This document shows positions 43,615 to 52,124 of a stretch of DNA of 64,000 nt, one piece after another. The translations under genes and the position numbers were made by a program. The stretch is from Rhodospirillaceae bacterium (GTDB taxonomy: Bacteria > Pseudomonadota > Alphaproteobacteria > Azospirillales > Azospirillaceae): contig JAJUIU010000001.1 of assembly GCA_029267445.1 (NCBI GenBank), positions 62,001-126,000 on the forward strand. The letters run 5' to 3'. The stretch's first letter is position 1, and each line of letters opens with the position of its first letter. Below the pieces are notes generated by a model. That model was not told the origin of the DNA. It was given only the letters and a program-made list of their open reading frames with translations, and ran no database searches.

Positions 43615-44346
43615 ATGAAACTCAGTCACGCGATCATCGAGAAGAACGTCCTCCTCCTGGCGGTGCTCAGCCTGATCACCGTGTCGATCGGGGGACTGGT
43701 CCAGATCGTCCCGCTGTTCACCATCGAGACGACGATCGAACGGGTGGAGGGCATGCGGCCCTACACCCCGCTGGAGCTGGCCGGCCGCAACATCTACATC
43801 CGCGAGGGCTGCTACACCTGCCATAGCCAGCAGGTCCGCACCTTCCGGGACGAGGTGGAGCGCTATGGCCACTACAGCCTCGCCGCCGAGAGCATGTACG
43901 ACCACCCGTTCCAATGGGGGTCCAAGCGCACGGGCCCCGATCTGGCCCGGGTCGGCGGCAAGTACTCCAACGACTGGCACGTGGCCCACATGATCAACCC
44001 GCGCGCCCTGGTGCCGGAATCGATCATGCCGGGCTATCCGTTCCTGGCCCGCAAGGCGCTGCGGTTCGACGACATGGGGGCGCATCTGAAGGCCAACCGC
44101 GCGGTCGGCGTCCCCTACACGGACGAGCAGATCGAGCAGGCGGTCCTGGACGTGCGTCTCCAGGCCGGCGCCCTGCCGGACGGCGACACGGAAGCGCTGC
44201 TGGCCCGCTATCCCAAGGCGGTCCTCGGCGACTTCGACGGCGATCCCAACTTCGTCAGCGAGATGGACGCCCTTGTCGCCTATCTGCAGGTTCTTGGAAC
44301 GCTGGTCGACTTCTCGAACCTCAACCCCGAAGACCTGAAGCAGTGA
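43615..44346 (+). CDS. ccoO: cbb3 oxidase subunit II (mono-haem cytochrome c)
   Basis: Membrane-anchored cytochrome c of 243 residues that passes electrons to CcoN. An N-terminal anchor (about 12-35) is followed by the haem c site CYTCH (C66-H70, in [11 protein letters not shown]). The axial Met is probably in [10 protein letters not shown] (about 140). The [23 protein letters not shown] segment is characteristic. Preceded by GAGGAGG just before the ATG and translated right after ccoN. Confidence 0.97.
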   Translation: MKLSHAIIEKNVLLLAVLSLITVSIGGLVQIVPLFTIETTIERVEGMRPYTPLELAGRNIYIREGCYTCHSQQVRTFRDEVERYGHYSLAAESMYDHPFQWGSKRTGPDLARVGGKYSNDWHVAHMINPRALVPESIMPGYPFLARKALRFDDMGAHLKANRAVGVPYTDEQIEQAVLDVRLQAGALPDGDTEALLARYPKAVLGDFDGDPNFVSEMDALVAYLQVLGTLVDFSNLNPEDLKQ

Positions 44347-44356
44347 GGAGGCGGCA

Positions 44357-44521
44357 ATGAGCGACTACTACGTCCTTCTCAAGGAACTCTGGGTCGTCTG
44401 GTTCATGATCCTGTTCCTGGGGATCGTCGTCTGGGTCTACTGGCCCGGCCGCGGCAAGCAGATGCAGGAACACGGGAACATCCCATTCCGGGACGACGAG
44501 TCCCGGCAGCAGCGGAAGTGA
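44357..44521 (+). CDS. ccoQ: cbb3 oxidase subunit IV (CcoQ)
   Basis: A 54-residue small protein with one membrane segment (about 9-28, LWVVWFMILFLGIVVWVYWP) and a polar tail (GRGKQMQEHGN). It stabilises the cbb3 complex. It starts 10 bases after ccoO with AGGAGGCGGCA before the ATG, and ends seven bases before ccoP, so its place and size identify it. Confidence 0.9.
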   Translation: MSDYYVLLKELWVVWFMILFLGIVVWVYWPGRGKQMQEHGNIPFRDDESRQQRK

Positions 44522-44528
44522 GGGTGTC

Positions 44529-45401
44529 ATGCCCACGAAAATCGAAAAGGATGCCGCAACCGGCCAGATGACCACCGGTCATGAATGGGACGGCATCAAG
44601 GAACTGAACACGCCGCTGCCGAAGTGGTGGCTGTACACCTTCTACGCCACCATCGTGTTCGGGATCGTCTACATGGTCCTGTACCCCGCCTGGCCCTCCC
44701 TGAGCGACCACACCAAGGGCGCCCTCGGCTGGACCCAGCGCGGCGAACTGGCCCAGAAGATGGAGGCCGAGCAGCAGCGACTGGCGCCGATCATGGCGCG
44801 GATCGAGGCGACCGACATCGCCGACATCCGCAACGATCCGGAGCTGATGGGCTATGTCGCGGCCGCCGGCCGGGTGGCGTTCGCCGACAACTGCGCCGGT
44901 TGCCACGGGGCCGGCGGTGCGGGTGCCGCCGGCGGGTTCCCGTCGCTGGCGGATGACGACTGGATCTGGGGCGGCACGCCGGACCAGATCCTGCAGACGG
45001 TCTCCTACGGTGTCCGCAACGCGAACGAGAACAGCCGCATCAACGACATGCCGCGCTTCGGCGTCGACCAGCTGCTCGACAGGGCGCAGATCGACGATGT
45101 CGCCGAGTATGTCCTGGCGATGTCCGGCACGGCCACCGACGCGGCCGCGGCCGAACGGGGGGCGGCCGTCTACGCGGAGAACTGCGCCTCCTGCCACGGT
45201 GAGAAGGGCGAGGGCATCGTCGACCTGGGCGGTCCCCGCCTGAACGACGGCATCTGGCTCTATGGCGGGGACAAGGCGTCGGTGGTGCACAGCATCACCT
45301 ACGCGCGTCGCGGCAACATGCCGGCCTGGGCGGAGCGCCTGGATCCGGCGACGGTGAAGGTGCTGGCGGCCTATGTCCACGCCCTGGGCGGCGGCCAGTA
45401 A
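44529..45401 (+). CDS. ccoP: cbb3 oxidase subunit III (di-haem cytochrome c)
   Basis: Membrane-anchored di-haem cytochrome c of 290 residues that delivers electrons to the oxidase. The N-terminal part carries EWDGIKELNTPLPKWWLYTFYATIVFG, the family signature with its anchor (about 37-57). The two haem c sites are CAGCH (about 121-125) and CASCH (about 219-223). Axial Met residues lie in MPRFG and MPAWAERL. It ends before a terminator, which closes the ccoNOQP unit. Confidence 0.97.
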   Translation: MPTKIEKDAATGQMTTGHEWDGIKELNTPLPKWWLYTFYATIVFGIVYMVLYPAWPSLSDHTKGALGWTQRGELAQKMEAEQQRLAPIMARIEATDIADIRNDPELMGYVAAAGRVAFADNCAGCHGAGGAGAAGGFPSLADDDWIWGGTPDQILQTVSYGVRNANENSRINDMPRFGVDQLLDRAQIDDVAEYVLAMSGTATDAAAAERGAAVYAENCASCHGEKGEGIVDLGGPRLNDGIWLYGGDKASVVHSITYARRGNMPAWAERLDPATVKVLAAYVHALGGGQ

Positions 45402-45430
45402 GCCGAGTACTTCAGGCGCCGAAGCATAGA

Positions 45431-45458
45431 GGGGCGGTCCGCGAGGGCCGCCCCTTTT
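45431..45458 (+). terminator. Rho-independent terminator after ccoP
   Basis: GGGGCGG (45431-45437) pairs with CCGCCCC (45448-45454), with a 10-base inner loop that can pair further, followed by TTTT. It lies 30 bases after the ccoP stop and separates ccoNOQP from ccoG. Confidence 0.7.
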
Positions 45459-45493
45459 CCGTTCGCATCCGTCCAGATTGTCGCACCGGGCCT

Positions 45494-45507
45494 TTGATCT
45501 AGCGCAA
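45494..45507. promoter_or_regulatory. FixK/FNR-type box upstream of ccoG
   Basis: TTGATCTAGCGCAA fits the FixK pattern TTG(A/C)-N6-(T/G)CAA, with a perfect left half and a GCAA right half. Its centre is about 93 bases before the ccoG start, so ccoGHIS probably has its own low-oxygen promoter. Confidence 0.7.
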
Positions 45508-45593
45508 GGTGGCGGGGCCGCTGGGGGCGTAGGGTCAGGCAACCACGTCGGTGCCCGAACCATTCACCCGATCGCCCCAGCCGAGGTTGCGCC

Positions 45594-47111
45594 ATGCACG
45601 GCCAGATCGATACCGTCGAGAAACCCCCGGCGAAACCCTCAGCCGGGAAGGGGGCGAAGCCCGCCCCGGTGGCGATGACCGCCGACGACCTGCCACTCTA
45701 CGCCAACCGCGTGAAGGTCTACCCGAAGGCCGTCAAGGGTCTCTACCGGAACCTCAAATGGGCGGTGCTGGCCTTCTGCCTGACGCTCTACTACGTCATG
45801 CCCTGGGTCCGCTGGGACCGGGGGCCGGGTGCCCCCGACCAGGCGCTGTTGATCGATATGGGCGCGCCGCGCGCCTATTTCTTCTGGATCGAGATCTGGC
45901 CGCAGGAGGTCTATTTCATCACGGGACTGCTGGTGCTGGGCGCCATCGGCCTGTTCCTCGTGACCTCGCTGTTCGGGCGGCTCTGGTGCGGCTATGCCTG
46001 CCCCCAGACGGTCTGGACCGACCTGTTCATGATGGTCGAGCGCTGGATCGAGGGCGACCGGGGTGCGCGCATGCGCCTGGACCAGTCGCCGATGTCGGCC
46101 GGGAAGCTCGCGCGGAAGACCGCCAAGCACGGCGTGTGGTTCCTGATCGCGCTCGCGACGGGCGGCGCCTGGGTGCTGTACTTCAACGATGCGCCGACGT
46201 TCGTGGTCGAGTTCTTCACCGGCCAGGCGACCGTCCAGCAGTACTTCTTCGTCGGCCTGTTCACGGCCAGCACCTATCTGCTGGCCGGGTGGGCGCGGGA
46301 GCAGGTCTGCACCTACATGTGCCCGTGGCCGCGCTTCCAGGCGGCCATGCTGGACACCCAGTCCATGGTCGTCACCTACGAGAAGTGGCGGGGCGAGCCG
46401 CGCGGCAAGACCAAGGGTGCGGTGCCGCCCGATGGCTTCGGCGACTGCATCGACTGCGGCCAGTGCGTCGCCGCGTGCCCGACCGGCATCGACATCCGCG
46501 ACGGGCTGCAGCTCGAGTGCATCGGCTGCGGCCTGTGCATCGACGCCTGCAACGAAATCATGACCAAGGTCGGCCGTCCGCTGAACCTCGTCCGTTTCGA
46601 CACGGAGGCGAACCAGCTCGCCCGCGCCTGCGGCCAGTCGACGGGGTGGAAGCCGGTGCGCCCCCGCACGCTGATCTATGCCGGCGTGCTGACGGTCGTC
46701 GCCGCCGTGATGCTGACGGCGCTGCTGCTGCGGACCACGCTGGAGGTCAACGTCCTGCGCGACCGGGCGCCGCTCTACGTGACGCTGTCCGACGGCGACA
46801 TCCGGAACGGCTACACGCTCAAGATCCTGAACAAGCGGCGCGAGGCGCTGACCTTCCAGCTTTCGGTCACCGGGATCGAGGGTGCGAGGCTGGTGGTCCA
46901 GGATGTCGGCGAGACCGCAGGCGGCGGGACCGTGCCTCTGGCGGCCGCCCCCGACAAGGTCGAGACGTTCCGGGTCTTCGTGATCGCGCCCCCGGCGGCG
47001 CTCGCCCAGGAGTCCAACCCCATCGACTTCGTCGTGGAGGAACCCCTGTCCGGTGACCGCGACGCCTATGACGCCGTGTTCGTCGGCCCCCACAAGACCC
47101 AGCGGAAGTGA
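45594..47111 (+). CDS. ccoG: cbb3 oxidase accessory protein CcoG (FixG/RdxA)
   Basis: Membrane-bound iron-sulfur protein of 505 residues, thought to reduce Cu(II) so that copper can be loaded into cbb3 oxidase. Helices lie at about 53-70, 100-120, 170-195 and 350-370. The conserved CGYACPQTVW is followed by two ferredoxin-type clusters, CIDCGQCVAACPTG and CIGCGLCIDACN (about 285-320). A C-terminal periplasmic FixG domain (about 380-505) completes it. First gene of ccoGHIS, with a FixK-type box upstream. Confidence 0.97.
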   Translation: MHGQIDTVEKPPAKPSAGKGAKPAPVAMTADDLPLYANRVKVYPKAVKGLYRNLKWAVLAFCLTLYYVMPWVRWDRGPGAPDQALLIDMGAPRAYFFWIEIWPQEVYFITGLLVLGAIGLFLVTSLFGRLWCGYACPQTVWTDLFMMVERWIEGDRGARMRLDQSPMSAGKLARKTAKHGVWFLIALATGGAWVLYFNDAPTFVVEFFTGQATVQQYFFVGLFTASTYLLAGWAREQVCTYMCPWPRFQAAMLDTQSMVVTYEKWRGEPRGKTKGAVPPDGFGDCIDCGQCVAACPTGIDIRDGLQLECIGCGLCIDACNEIMTKVGRPLNLVRFDTEANQLARACGQSTGWKPVRPRTLIYAGVLTVVAAVMLTALLLRTTLEVNVLRDRAPLYVTLSDGDIRNGYTLKILNKRREALTFQLSVTGIEGARLVVQDVGETAGGGTVPLAAAPDKVETFRVFVIAPPAALAQESNPIDFVVEEPLSGDRDAYDAVFVGPHKTQRK

Positions 47112-47116
47112 CGGCC

Positions 47117-47617
47117 ATGACCATGCTTTCCAAGCCCGACGGCGCCCGCAAGAGCTCCTGGATCCCCTGGATCTTCGTCGGCTGCATGATCGTCGTCGTC
47201 GTGGTGAACGCGATCATGGTGACGCTGGCGGTGCGGTCCTGGTCCGGGCTCGTCGTCTCCAAGCCGTACGAGCGGGGTGTGGCCTACAACCGCGTGCTGG
47301 AGGCCCAGCACCGGCAGGACGCGCTGGGCTGGCGGTTCCAGGCCGCGTACGAGGTGACCGGCGACGACTTCGACGGTCGCGTCGTGCTTCTGGCCAGCGA
47401 CAAGGCAGGCCTGCCGATGGACGGACTGCGTCTGGAGGCCAAGCTGGTGCGCCCGGTGGAACGCCTCGATCCGATCCCGCTCGTCTTCGATCCGGCTGGC
47501 GGGGGCCGCTATGTCGCCCGCGCATCCGTGCCCAAGCCCGGCCAGTGGGAACTCAAGGCCCTGATCGCGTCCGGCGATGACACCTACACGCTGGCGGAAA
47601 GGCTGTTCGTGAAATGA
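47117..47617 (+). CDS. ccoH: cbb3 oxidase assembly protein CcoH (FixH)
   Basis: A 166-residue protein with one N-terminal membrane segment (about 15-37, WIPWIFVGCMIVVVVVNAIMV) and a periplasmic FixH domain. The segment VVSKPYERGVAYNRVLEAQHRQDALGW is characteristic. It is needed for cbb3 assembly and interacts with CcoN. ATG 47117 has GGAAG upstream; a GTG at 47108 overlapping the ccoG stop is possible. It overlaps ccoI by four bases. Confidence 0.93.
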   Translation: MTMLSKPDGARKSSWIPWIFVGCMIVVVVVNAIMVTLAVRSWSGLVVSKPYERGVAYNRVLEAQHRQDALGWRFQAAYEVTGDDFDGRVVLLASDKAGLPMDGLRLEAKLVRPVERLDPIPLVFDPAGGGRYVARASVPKPGQWELKALIASGDDTYTLAERLFVK

Positions 47618-50007
47618 GCCTCGCGGTCCACGATGGATCACGTTCGGGTGCCGAAGCACCGCAGGCCTGCGTCCATTGCGGCCAACCAGTCCGTATGGGC
47701 GACCGGTTCTGCTGCCCTGGCTGCGCCGGCGCTTACGCCTTGATTCACGAGCTTGGCCTGGACGCCTACTACACACGCAGGGACGCGCTGGCGGGACCCG
47801 CCGCCCAGGCGGCTGAAGACCCGGCGCTGGCGCTCGCCGAGCGGATCCAGGACGAGCCGGACGGGACGCACTGCCTGCGGCTGCGCGTCGACGGGCTGAC
47901 CTGCGGGGCCTGTGTGTGGCTGATCGAGACGGCGCTGGCGCGGCAGCCCGGCGTGGAGTCCGCCCGGGTGAACCTCACCACCCGGCGTCTGACGATCCGC
48001 TGGCGCGGGGCGCGCGAACTCGCGGAGGGCCTCGCCGCGACGGTGCGGCGTCTGGGATATCGCCTGGCCCCGTTCGACGCGGTGGACCTGGACGACCCGC
48101 AGGCGAAGCACGAGCGGGACCTGCTACGGGCGATGGCCGTGGCCGGCTTCTCCGCCATGAACATCATGCTGCTGTCCGTCTCCGTCTGGTCCGGCCATGC
48201 AGGCAGCATGGGGGAGGCGACGCGCACCCTGATGCATTGGCTGTCGGCGCTGATAGCGCTGCCGACGGTGCTCTATGCCGGCCGGCCGTTCTTCCGTTCG
48301 GCCATCGCGGCGCTGCGGGCCGGGCGCTCCAACATGGATGTCCCGATCTCCGTCGGCGTGACGCTGACCAGCGCCATCAGCCTGTGGGAGACGATCAACC
48401 ACGGGCACCACGCATATTTCGACGGCGCCGTGATGCTGCTGTTCTTCCTGCTGGTCGGGCGTTATCTCGACAGCCGGGCGCGCGGCCGTGCGAGATCGGC
48501 GGCGGAGCACCTGCTGGCGCTTGGCCGTCAGCCCGTGACCGTCCTCAAGGACGACGGGACGGCCACGCTTCTGGCGCCCGCCAGCGTACCGCAGGGGGCC
48601 ACCGTGCTGGTCGCCGCCGGGGAGCGGGTCGGCATCGACGGAACCGTCGCTGCCGGAATCTCCGATATCGACACCTCCATCGTCACCGGGGAAACGGACC
48701 CCCGGCCGGTCGAGCCCGGTGCGCGTGTTTTCGCCGGCATGCTGAACCTGACCGCACCGCTGCGCCTGACGGTGACGGCAAGCGGGGAGGGCACGTTGCT
48801 GGCCGAGATCGTGCGGCTGATGGAGGCGGCGGAGCAGGGGCGCGCCCGCTTCGTCGCCATCGCCGACCGGATCGCCCGCATGTACACGCCGGTGGTCCAT
48901 ACGGTCGCCATCGCCACCTTCCTGGCCTGGACCCTGGCGTTCGGCCTCGCCTGGCAGCCGGCGCTGCTGATCGCGGTGGCGGTGCTGATCATCACCTGCC
49001 CCTGCGCCCTGGCCCTTGCCGTCCCGGCGGTCCAGGTGGTGGCGAGCGACCGGCTGATGCGGGCCGGCATCCTGCTGAAATCCGCCACGGCGCTGGAGCG
49101 TCTGGCCAAGGTGGACACGATCGTCTTCGACAAGACCGGGACGCTGACGCTGGGACGGCCCGACTTGCTGCCCGATCCCGCGCGACGTGACGCGGATCTG
49201 GAGTTCGCGGCCACCCTGGCGCGGGCCAGCAAGCATCCGCTCAGCCGGGCGCTGGCGCGGGCCGCAGGGCCGGGCCCCGTGGCGGACGGCGTGCGCGAGG
49301 TGCCGGGCGCCGGGATGGAACTGGATGTCGATGGCGGGACGGTGCGGCTTGGGAGCCGCCGTTTCGTCGGCCTGCGCGAGGAACCGCAGCCGCTGGGCAC
49401 CGGGCCGGAGCTGTGGCTGGCGCGACCCGGCCGGATGCCGATCCGCTTCGCCTTCGCCGACCGCGCCCGCGCCGACGCGGCGAAGACCGTCGCGGCCTTG
49501 CTCAAGGCCGGTTACGCGGTGGAACTCCTGTCCGGCGACCGCACTGCGACCGTGGCGGCGCTGGCGGCGGAGGTCGGCATCGCCGAATGGCGCGCGGCGG
49601 TCGATCCGGCCGGGAAGTGCGCCCGCCTTGCGGAACTGCGGGCGGCGGGCCGCCATGTCCTGATGGTGGGCGACGGGCTGAACGACGCCGCCGCGCTGGC
49701 CGCGGCCGACGTGTCTGCGTCGCCGGCCAGCGCCGTGGACATCGCGCAGACGGCCGCCGACACCGTGTTCCAGGGGGACCGGCTGGGGCCCGTCGCGGAC
49801 CTGCTGGACACCGCGCGGAAGGCCGACCGGCTGGTGCGGGAGAACCTCGGCTTCACCCTCGTCTACAACCTGTTCGCCGTGCCGATCGCCATGGTGGGTC
49901 TCGCGACACCGCTGGTGGCGGCGGTCGCGATGTCCTCCTCCTCCCTGATCGTCATCGGCAACGCCCTGCGCCTCTCGGGCGCGCGGGGCGGGAGGGCCAA
50001 GCCATGA
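47614..50007 (+). CDS. ccoI: Copper-translocating P-type ATPase CcoI (FixI)
   Basis: P1B-type ATPase of 797 residues exporting copper to the periplasm for cbb3 oxidase. The N-terminal part contains the Cys pairs CVHCG and CCPGC, then a heavy-metal domain with LTCGACVWLIE (about 95-105). Metal-binding CPC is in ITCPCALALAVP, phosphorylation in FDKTGTLTLG, and MVGDGLNDAAAL forms the ATP hinge. The HPLSRAL His motif for P1B enzymes is present. It overlaps ccoS by four bases. Confidence 0.97.
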   Translation: MSLAVHDGSRSGAEAPQACVHCGQPVRMGDRFCCPGCAGAYALIHELGLDAYYTRRDALAGPAAQAAEDPALALAERIQDEPDGTHCLRLRVDGLTCGACVWLIETALARQPGVESARVNLTTRRLTIRWRGARELAEGLAATVRRLGYRLAPFDAVDLDDPQAKHERDLLRAMAVAGFSAMNIMLLSVSVWSGHAGSMGEATRTLMHWLSALIALPTVLYAGRPFFRSAIAALRAGRSNMDVPISVGVTLTSAISLWETINHGHHAYFDGAVMLLFFLLVGRYLDSRARGRARSAAEHLLALGRQPVTVLKDDGTATLLAPASVPQGATVLVAAGERVGIDGTVAAGISDIDTSIVTGETDPRPVEPGARVFAGMLNLTAPLRLTVTASGEGTLLAEIVRLMEAAEQGRARFVAIADRIARMYTPVVHTVAIATFLAWTLAFGLAWQPALLIAVAVLIITCPCALALAVPAVQVVASDRLMRAGILLKSATALERLAKVDTIVFDKTGTLTLGRPDLLPDPARRDADLEFAATLARASKHPLSRALARAAGPGPVADGVREVPGAGMELDVDGGTVRLGSRRFVGLREEPQPLGTGPELWLARPGRMPIRFAFADRARADAAKTVAALLKAGYAVELLSGDRTATVAALAAEVGIAEWRAAVDPAGKCARLAELRAAGRHVLMVGDGLNDAAALAAADVSASPASAVDIAQTAADTVFQGDRLGPVADLLDTARKADRLVRENLGFTLVYNLFAVPIAMVGLATPLVAAVAMSSSSLIVIGNALRLSGARGGRAKP

Positions 50008-50177
50008 ACATCCTCCTGCTGCTCATCCCCGCCGCGCTCTTCCTCGGCCTGCTCGGGCTCGTCGCCTTCCTCTGGTCGGTGCGGTCGGGGCAGTTCGAGG
50101 ACCTGGACGGGGCGGCCACCCGCATCCTTTACGACGACGACACACCTCTGCCACCATCCCAGGGCCGGCCCGATTGA
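50004..50177 (+). CDS. ccoS: cbb3 oxidase maturation protein CcoS
   Basis: A 57-residue protein with one membrane segment (about 3-24, ILLLLIPAALFLGLLGLVAFLW) followed by the conserved SGQFEDLDGAATRILYDDD. CcoS is required for cofactor insertion into CcoN. ATGA overlap with the ccoI stop and the family motif give a firm identification in spite of the small size. It ends the ccoGHIS unit. Confidence 0.95.
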   Translation: MNILLLLIPAALFLGLLGLVAFLWSVRSGQFEDLDGAATRILYDDDTPLPPSQGRPD

Positions 50178-50216
50178 GCCGCCCGCTCGCCACGGATACC
50201 CATCGGGAGACAAACC

Positions 50217-50423
50217 ATGCGCGCACCGCTTCTCGGCCTGTTCGGAGCCGTCGTCGCCGTCCTCGGCCTGTTCCTGGCCGCCGGGACGGCCGAGGCGCCG
50301 ATGTTCCTCGTCGGCATGATCTTCTTCATTTTCGGCGTCGCCCTGAACTTCTGGCTGATCGCGCGGGCGACGGCGAAGCCGTCCCCCACGGACGCCGCGC
50401 CGACCGCCCATCCGGCGGAGTGA
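50217..50423 (+). CDS. Small two-helix membrane protein
   Basis: A 68-residue protein with two membrane segments (about 4-24 and 29-49) and a short soluble tail rich in Pro, Thr and Ala. GGGAGA six bases before ATG 50217 is a fitting ribosome site. Unknown role; its place 39 bases after ccoS could link it to the oxidase genes, or it may be independent. Confidence 0.65.
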   Translation: MRAPLLGLFGAVVAVLGLFLAAGTAEAPMFLVGMIFFIFGVALNFWLIARATAKPSPTDAAPTAHPAE

Positions 50424-50562
50424 CGAAAGCCGTCAAGCGCGCATTCGCGCCGGCCGGGGCACAAGCCCCGGTCGCGCCGCGACTCGGCAGATTCCCTAGG
50501 GATTGCGCCCCCCGCCGCGCTTAGGGGGAGGTGGGTGCGCACTGGGATTAGTTTCCGTTCAT

Positions 50563-50577
50563 GTTCCTGTTCCGTTC
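50563..50577. promoter_or_regulatory. LexA (SOS) box, alphaproteobacterial type
   Basis: GTTC-CTGTTCC-GTTC at 50563-50577 is an exact GTTC-N7-GTTC site. It lies next to a -35 TTGAAC (50578-50583), spaced 18 bases from a -10-like TATGCT (50602-50607). A bound LexA would block this promoter, 80 bases upstream of the annealing-protein gene. Four GTTC copies occur within 21 bases here, so other spacings are also possible. Confidence 0.65.
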
Positions 50578-50654
50578 TTGAACGGACCGGCTGATCGTCC
50601 ATATGCTCGCTCCGAGTCGCGGGACCGTTGAACCCGCGCCGATGGAGGCAGAGC

Positions 50655-51431
50655 GTGACGACCAAGACGAAGCTCTCCCAGGCGGTCCAGCCGGCCGCGA
50701 CGGAGGCAACCGCGGACGGGGCCCCGCGCAAGACGGGCTCCGCCGCAAATCTCGCCCTGTGGAACGCGCTGAAGCGCACCGATCCCAAGGCGACCAAGCC
50801 GTTCCAGCGGTCCGGCGGCTTCCGCGGGACCCAGATCGACCCGACCTGGCGCCTGCAGATGATGACCGAGGCCTTCGGGCCGGTCGGGCAGGGCTGGGGC
50901 TATGAGCAGGCGGAGTGGACCGTCGTCGAACGGATGGTCTTCGTCTGCGTGAAGGTCTGGTACCGCGACCCGATCACTGGCGAGGTGGCCTGGACCGGCC
51001 CGCAGTGGGGCGGCACCGAACTGGTGCGCCGCCGGCGCGACGGGTCCGAGGAGCCGAACGACGAGGCGTTCAAGATGTCGATCACGGACGCGGTCGGCAA
51101 ATGCCTCGTCCAGATCGGCCTCGCCGCCGACGTCCATATGGGCCAGTTCGACGACAGCAAGTACCGGGAGGAGTCCGAGGCCTATTTCACGGCCAAGGCG
51201 AACCCCGACACCCAGCCCGCCGCCGTCGAGGCGTTCGAGAAGGACGTGAGGACGCGGCTGGAGGCGGTGGCCGACCTCGAGGCGCTGGACACGCTGTGGC
51301 GCTCCGGCGTCAGCAGCCGGGTGCGCGAGATCGGCATCGTCGACAAGGCGGCGCAGAGCCGGATCACCAGCTACTTCGCCCAGAAGAAGGCGGCGCTCCT
51401 GCAGGAGGCCAAGACCCGGGCGGCGGCCTGA
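50655..51431 (+). CDS. Rad52/Sak3-like single-strand annealing protein
   Basis: A 258-residue protein matching the phage Sak3-type branch of the Rad52-like annealing family. The region IDPTWRLQMMTEAFGPVGQGWGYEQAEW, then a beta-rich part (VFVCVKVWYRD), and the DEAFKMSITDAVGKCLVQIGLAADVHMG helix (about 145-172) follow that family's pattern. Such proteins anneal ssDNA to complementary strands and work with an exonuclease. GTG 50655 sits six bases after GGAGG; earlier codons lack family character. A LexA box lies upstream, so DNA damage probably induces it. The YqaJ-type nuclease gene is 1.2 kb downstream. Confidence 0.75.
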   Translation: MTTKTKLSQAVQPAATEATADGAPRKTGSAANLALWNALKRTDPKATKPFQRSGGFRGTQIDPTWRLQMMTEAFGPVGQGWGYEQAEWTVVERMVFVCVKVWYRDPITGEVAWTGPQWGGTELVRRRRDGSEEPNDEAFKMSITDAVGKCLVQIGLAADVHMGQFDDSKYREESEAYFTAKANPDTQPAAVEAFEKDVRTRLEAVADLEALDTLWRSGVSSRVREIGIVDKAAQSRITSYFAQKKAALLQEAKTRAAA

Positions 51432-51484
51432 CCGCCCGGGCACCACGACCGCAACCAGACGCCGACGCGTCGAGCGGGGGTGCC

Positions 51485-51790
51485 ATGATCGAGGACATGC
51501 AGCCATCGCCGAGCGGCCTTTTCCGGCCGTCGGCCTTCGAACGGGATGTGACGGAGCGGGCGGCACGGCGACCGCCCTGGTGGTCGGACCGATGCCAACG
51601 CCACAGGCGCTACGCCGAGTGGGTGCAGGCGGAGGCGGAGGGACTGGCGGCCCAGCTCGACCGGCTGGACCGCCCAGACCTTCCGGGACCCGCCGGCATG
51701 CACCTGCGCGTCCTGTCGCGCCTTCTGGCGGCCGATGCCGGTTGGGCGGCCGCCATCCTGAGAGCCGAACACGATCGCCGGGCGGCCTGA
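51485..51790 (+). CDS. Hypothetical protein
   Basis: A 101-residue protein without a recognised family. It is helical (about 35-70, RYAEWVQAEAEGLAAQLDRLD), basic and without a signal peptide. ATG 51485 follows GGGGG. It lies between the annealing protein and another small unknown in the same direction, in a presumed SOS operon of phage-like genes. Confidence 0.55.
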   Translation: MIEDMQPSPSGLFRPSAFERDVTERAARRPPWWSDRCQRHRRYAEWVQAEAEGLAAQLDRLDRPDLPGPAGMHLRVLSRLLAADAGWAAAILRAEHDRRAA

Positions 51791-51810
51791 GCCGCCGGGG
51801 GGAGAGAACC

Positions 51811-52119
51811 ATGACATTGGACCAGGTGCGGCGCCGCATTCGCGCCGAACACGCCCGCATGGGCTTCGAGGGGAGGCTCGCCCTCACCCTGGAGGACAGC
51901 GCCGGGCGGGATGGGGCCTACATCACGCACTGGGTGCGGCCGGACGGTGCGGCGTTCGAGGAGTGTGTCGCCGTCGGGCATGGCACGGTGTCCGCATGCC
52001 TGGACGGCCTGCGCCGCTATGCCGACGCCTACCGCCGCAGGCCGACGGTCGAGGAGGTGGGGCGGACGCTCGGCCTGCCGCCGTCGGTGCCCGCCCACTT
52101 CCGCGTGGCGGCGGAGTGA
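51811..52119 (+). CDS. Hypothetical protein
   Basis: A 102-residue protein of unknown function, starting with a strong ribosome site (GGGGGAGAG before ATG 51811). It has an alpha/beta plan: an N-terminal helix MTLDQVRRRIRAEHA, strands with GRLALTLED and AYITHWVRPDG, and a helix with CLDGLRRYADAYRRR. Likely part of the SOS operon; it ends six bases before the RecD2-like gene. Confidence 0.6.
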   Translation: MTLDQVRRRIRAEHARMGFEGRLALTLEDSAGRDGAYITHWVRPDGAAFEECVAVGHGTVSACLDGLRRYADAYRRRPTVEEVGRTLGLPPSVPAHFRVAAE

Positions 52120-52124
52120 CGGCG

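Noticed and set aside
48124-49656. Large minus-strand frame opposite ccoI
   Set aside because: Antisense artefact of high GC in a strongly conserved gene.
50453-50475. Hairpin GGCCGGGGC-ACAA-GCCCCGGTC as terminator after ccoS
   Set aside because: No T run follows on either strand.
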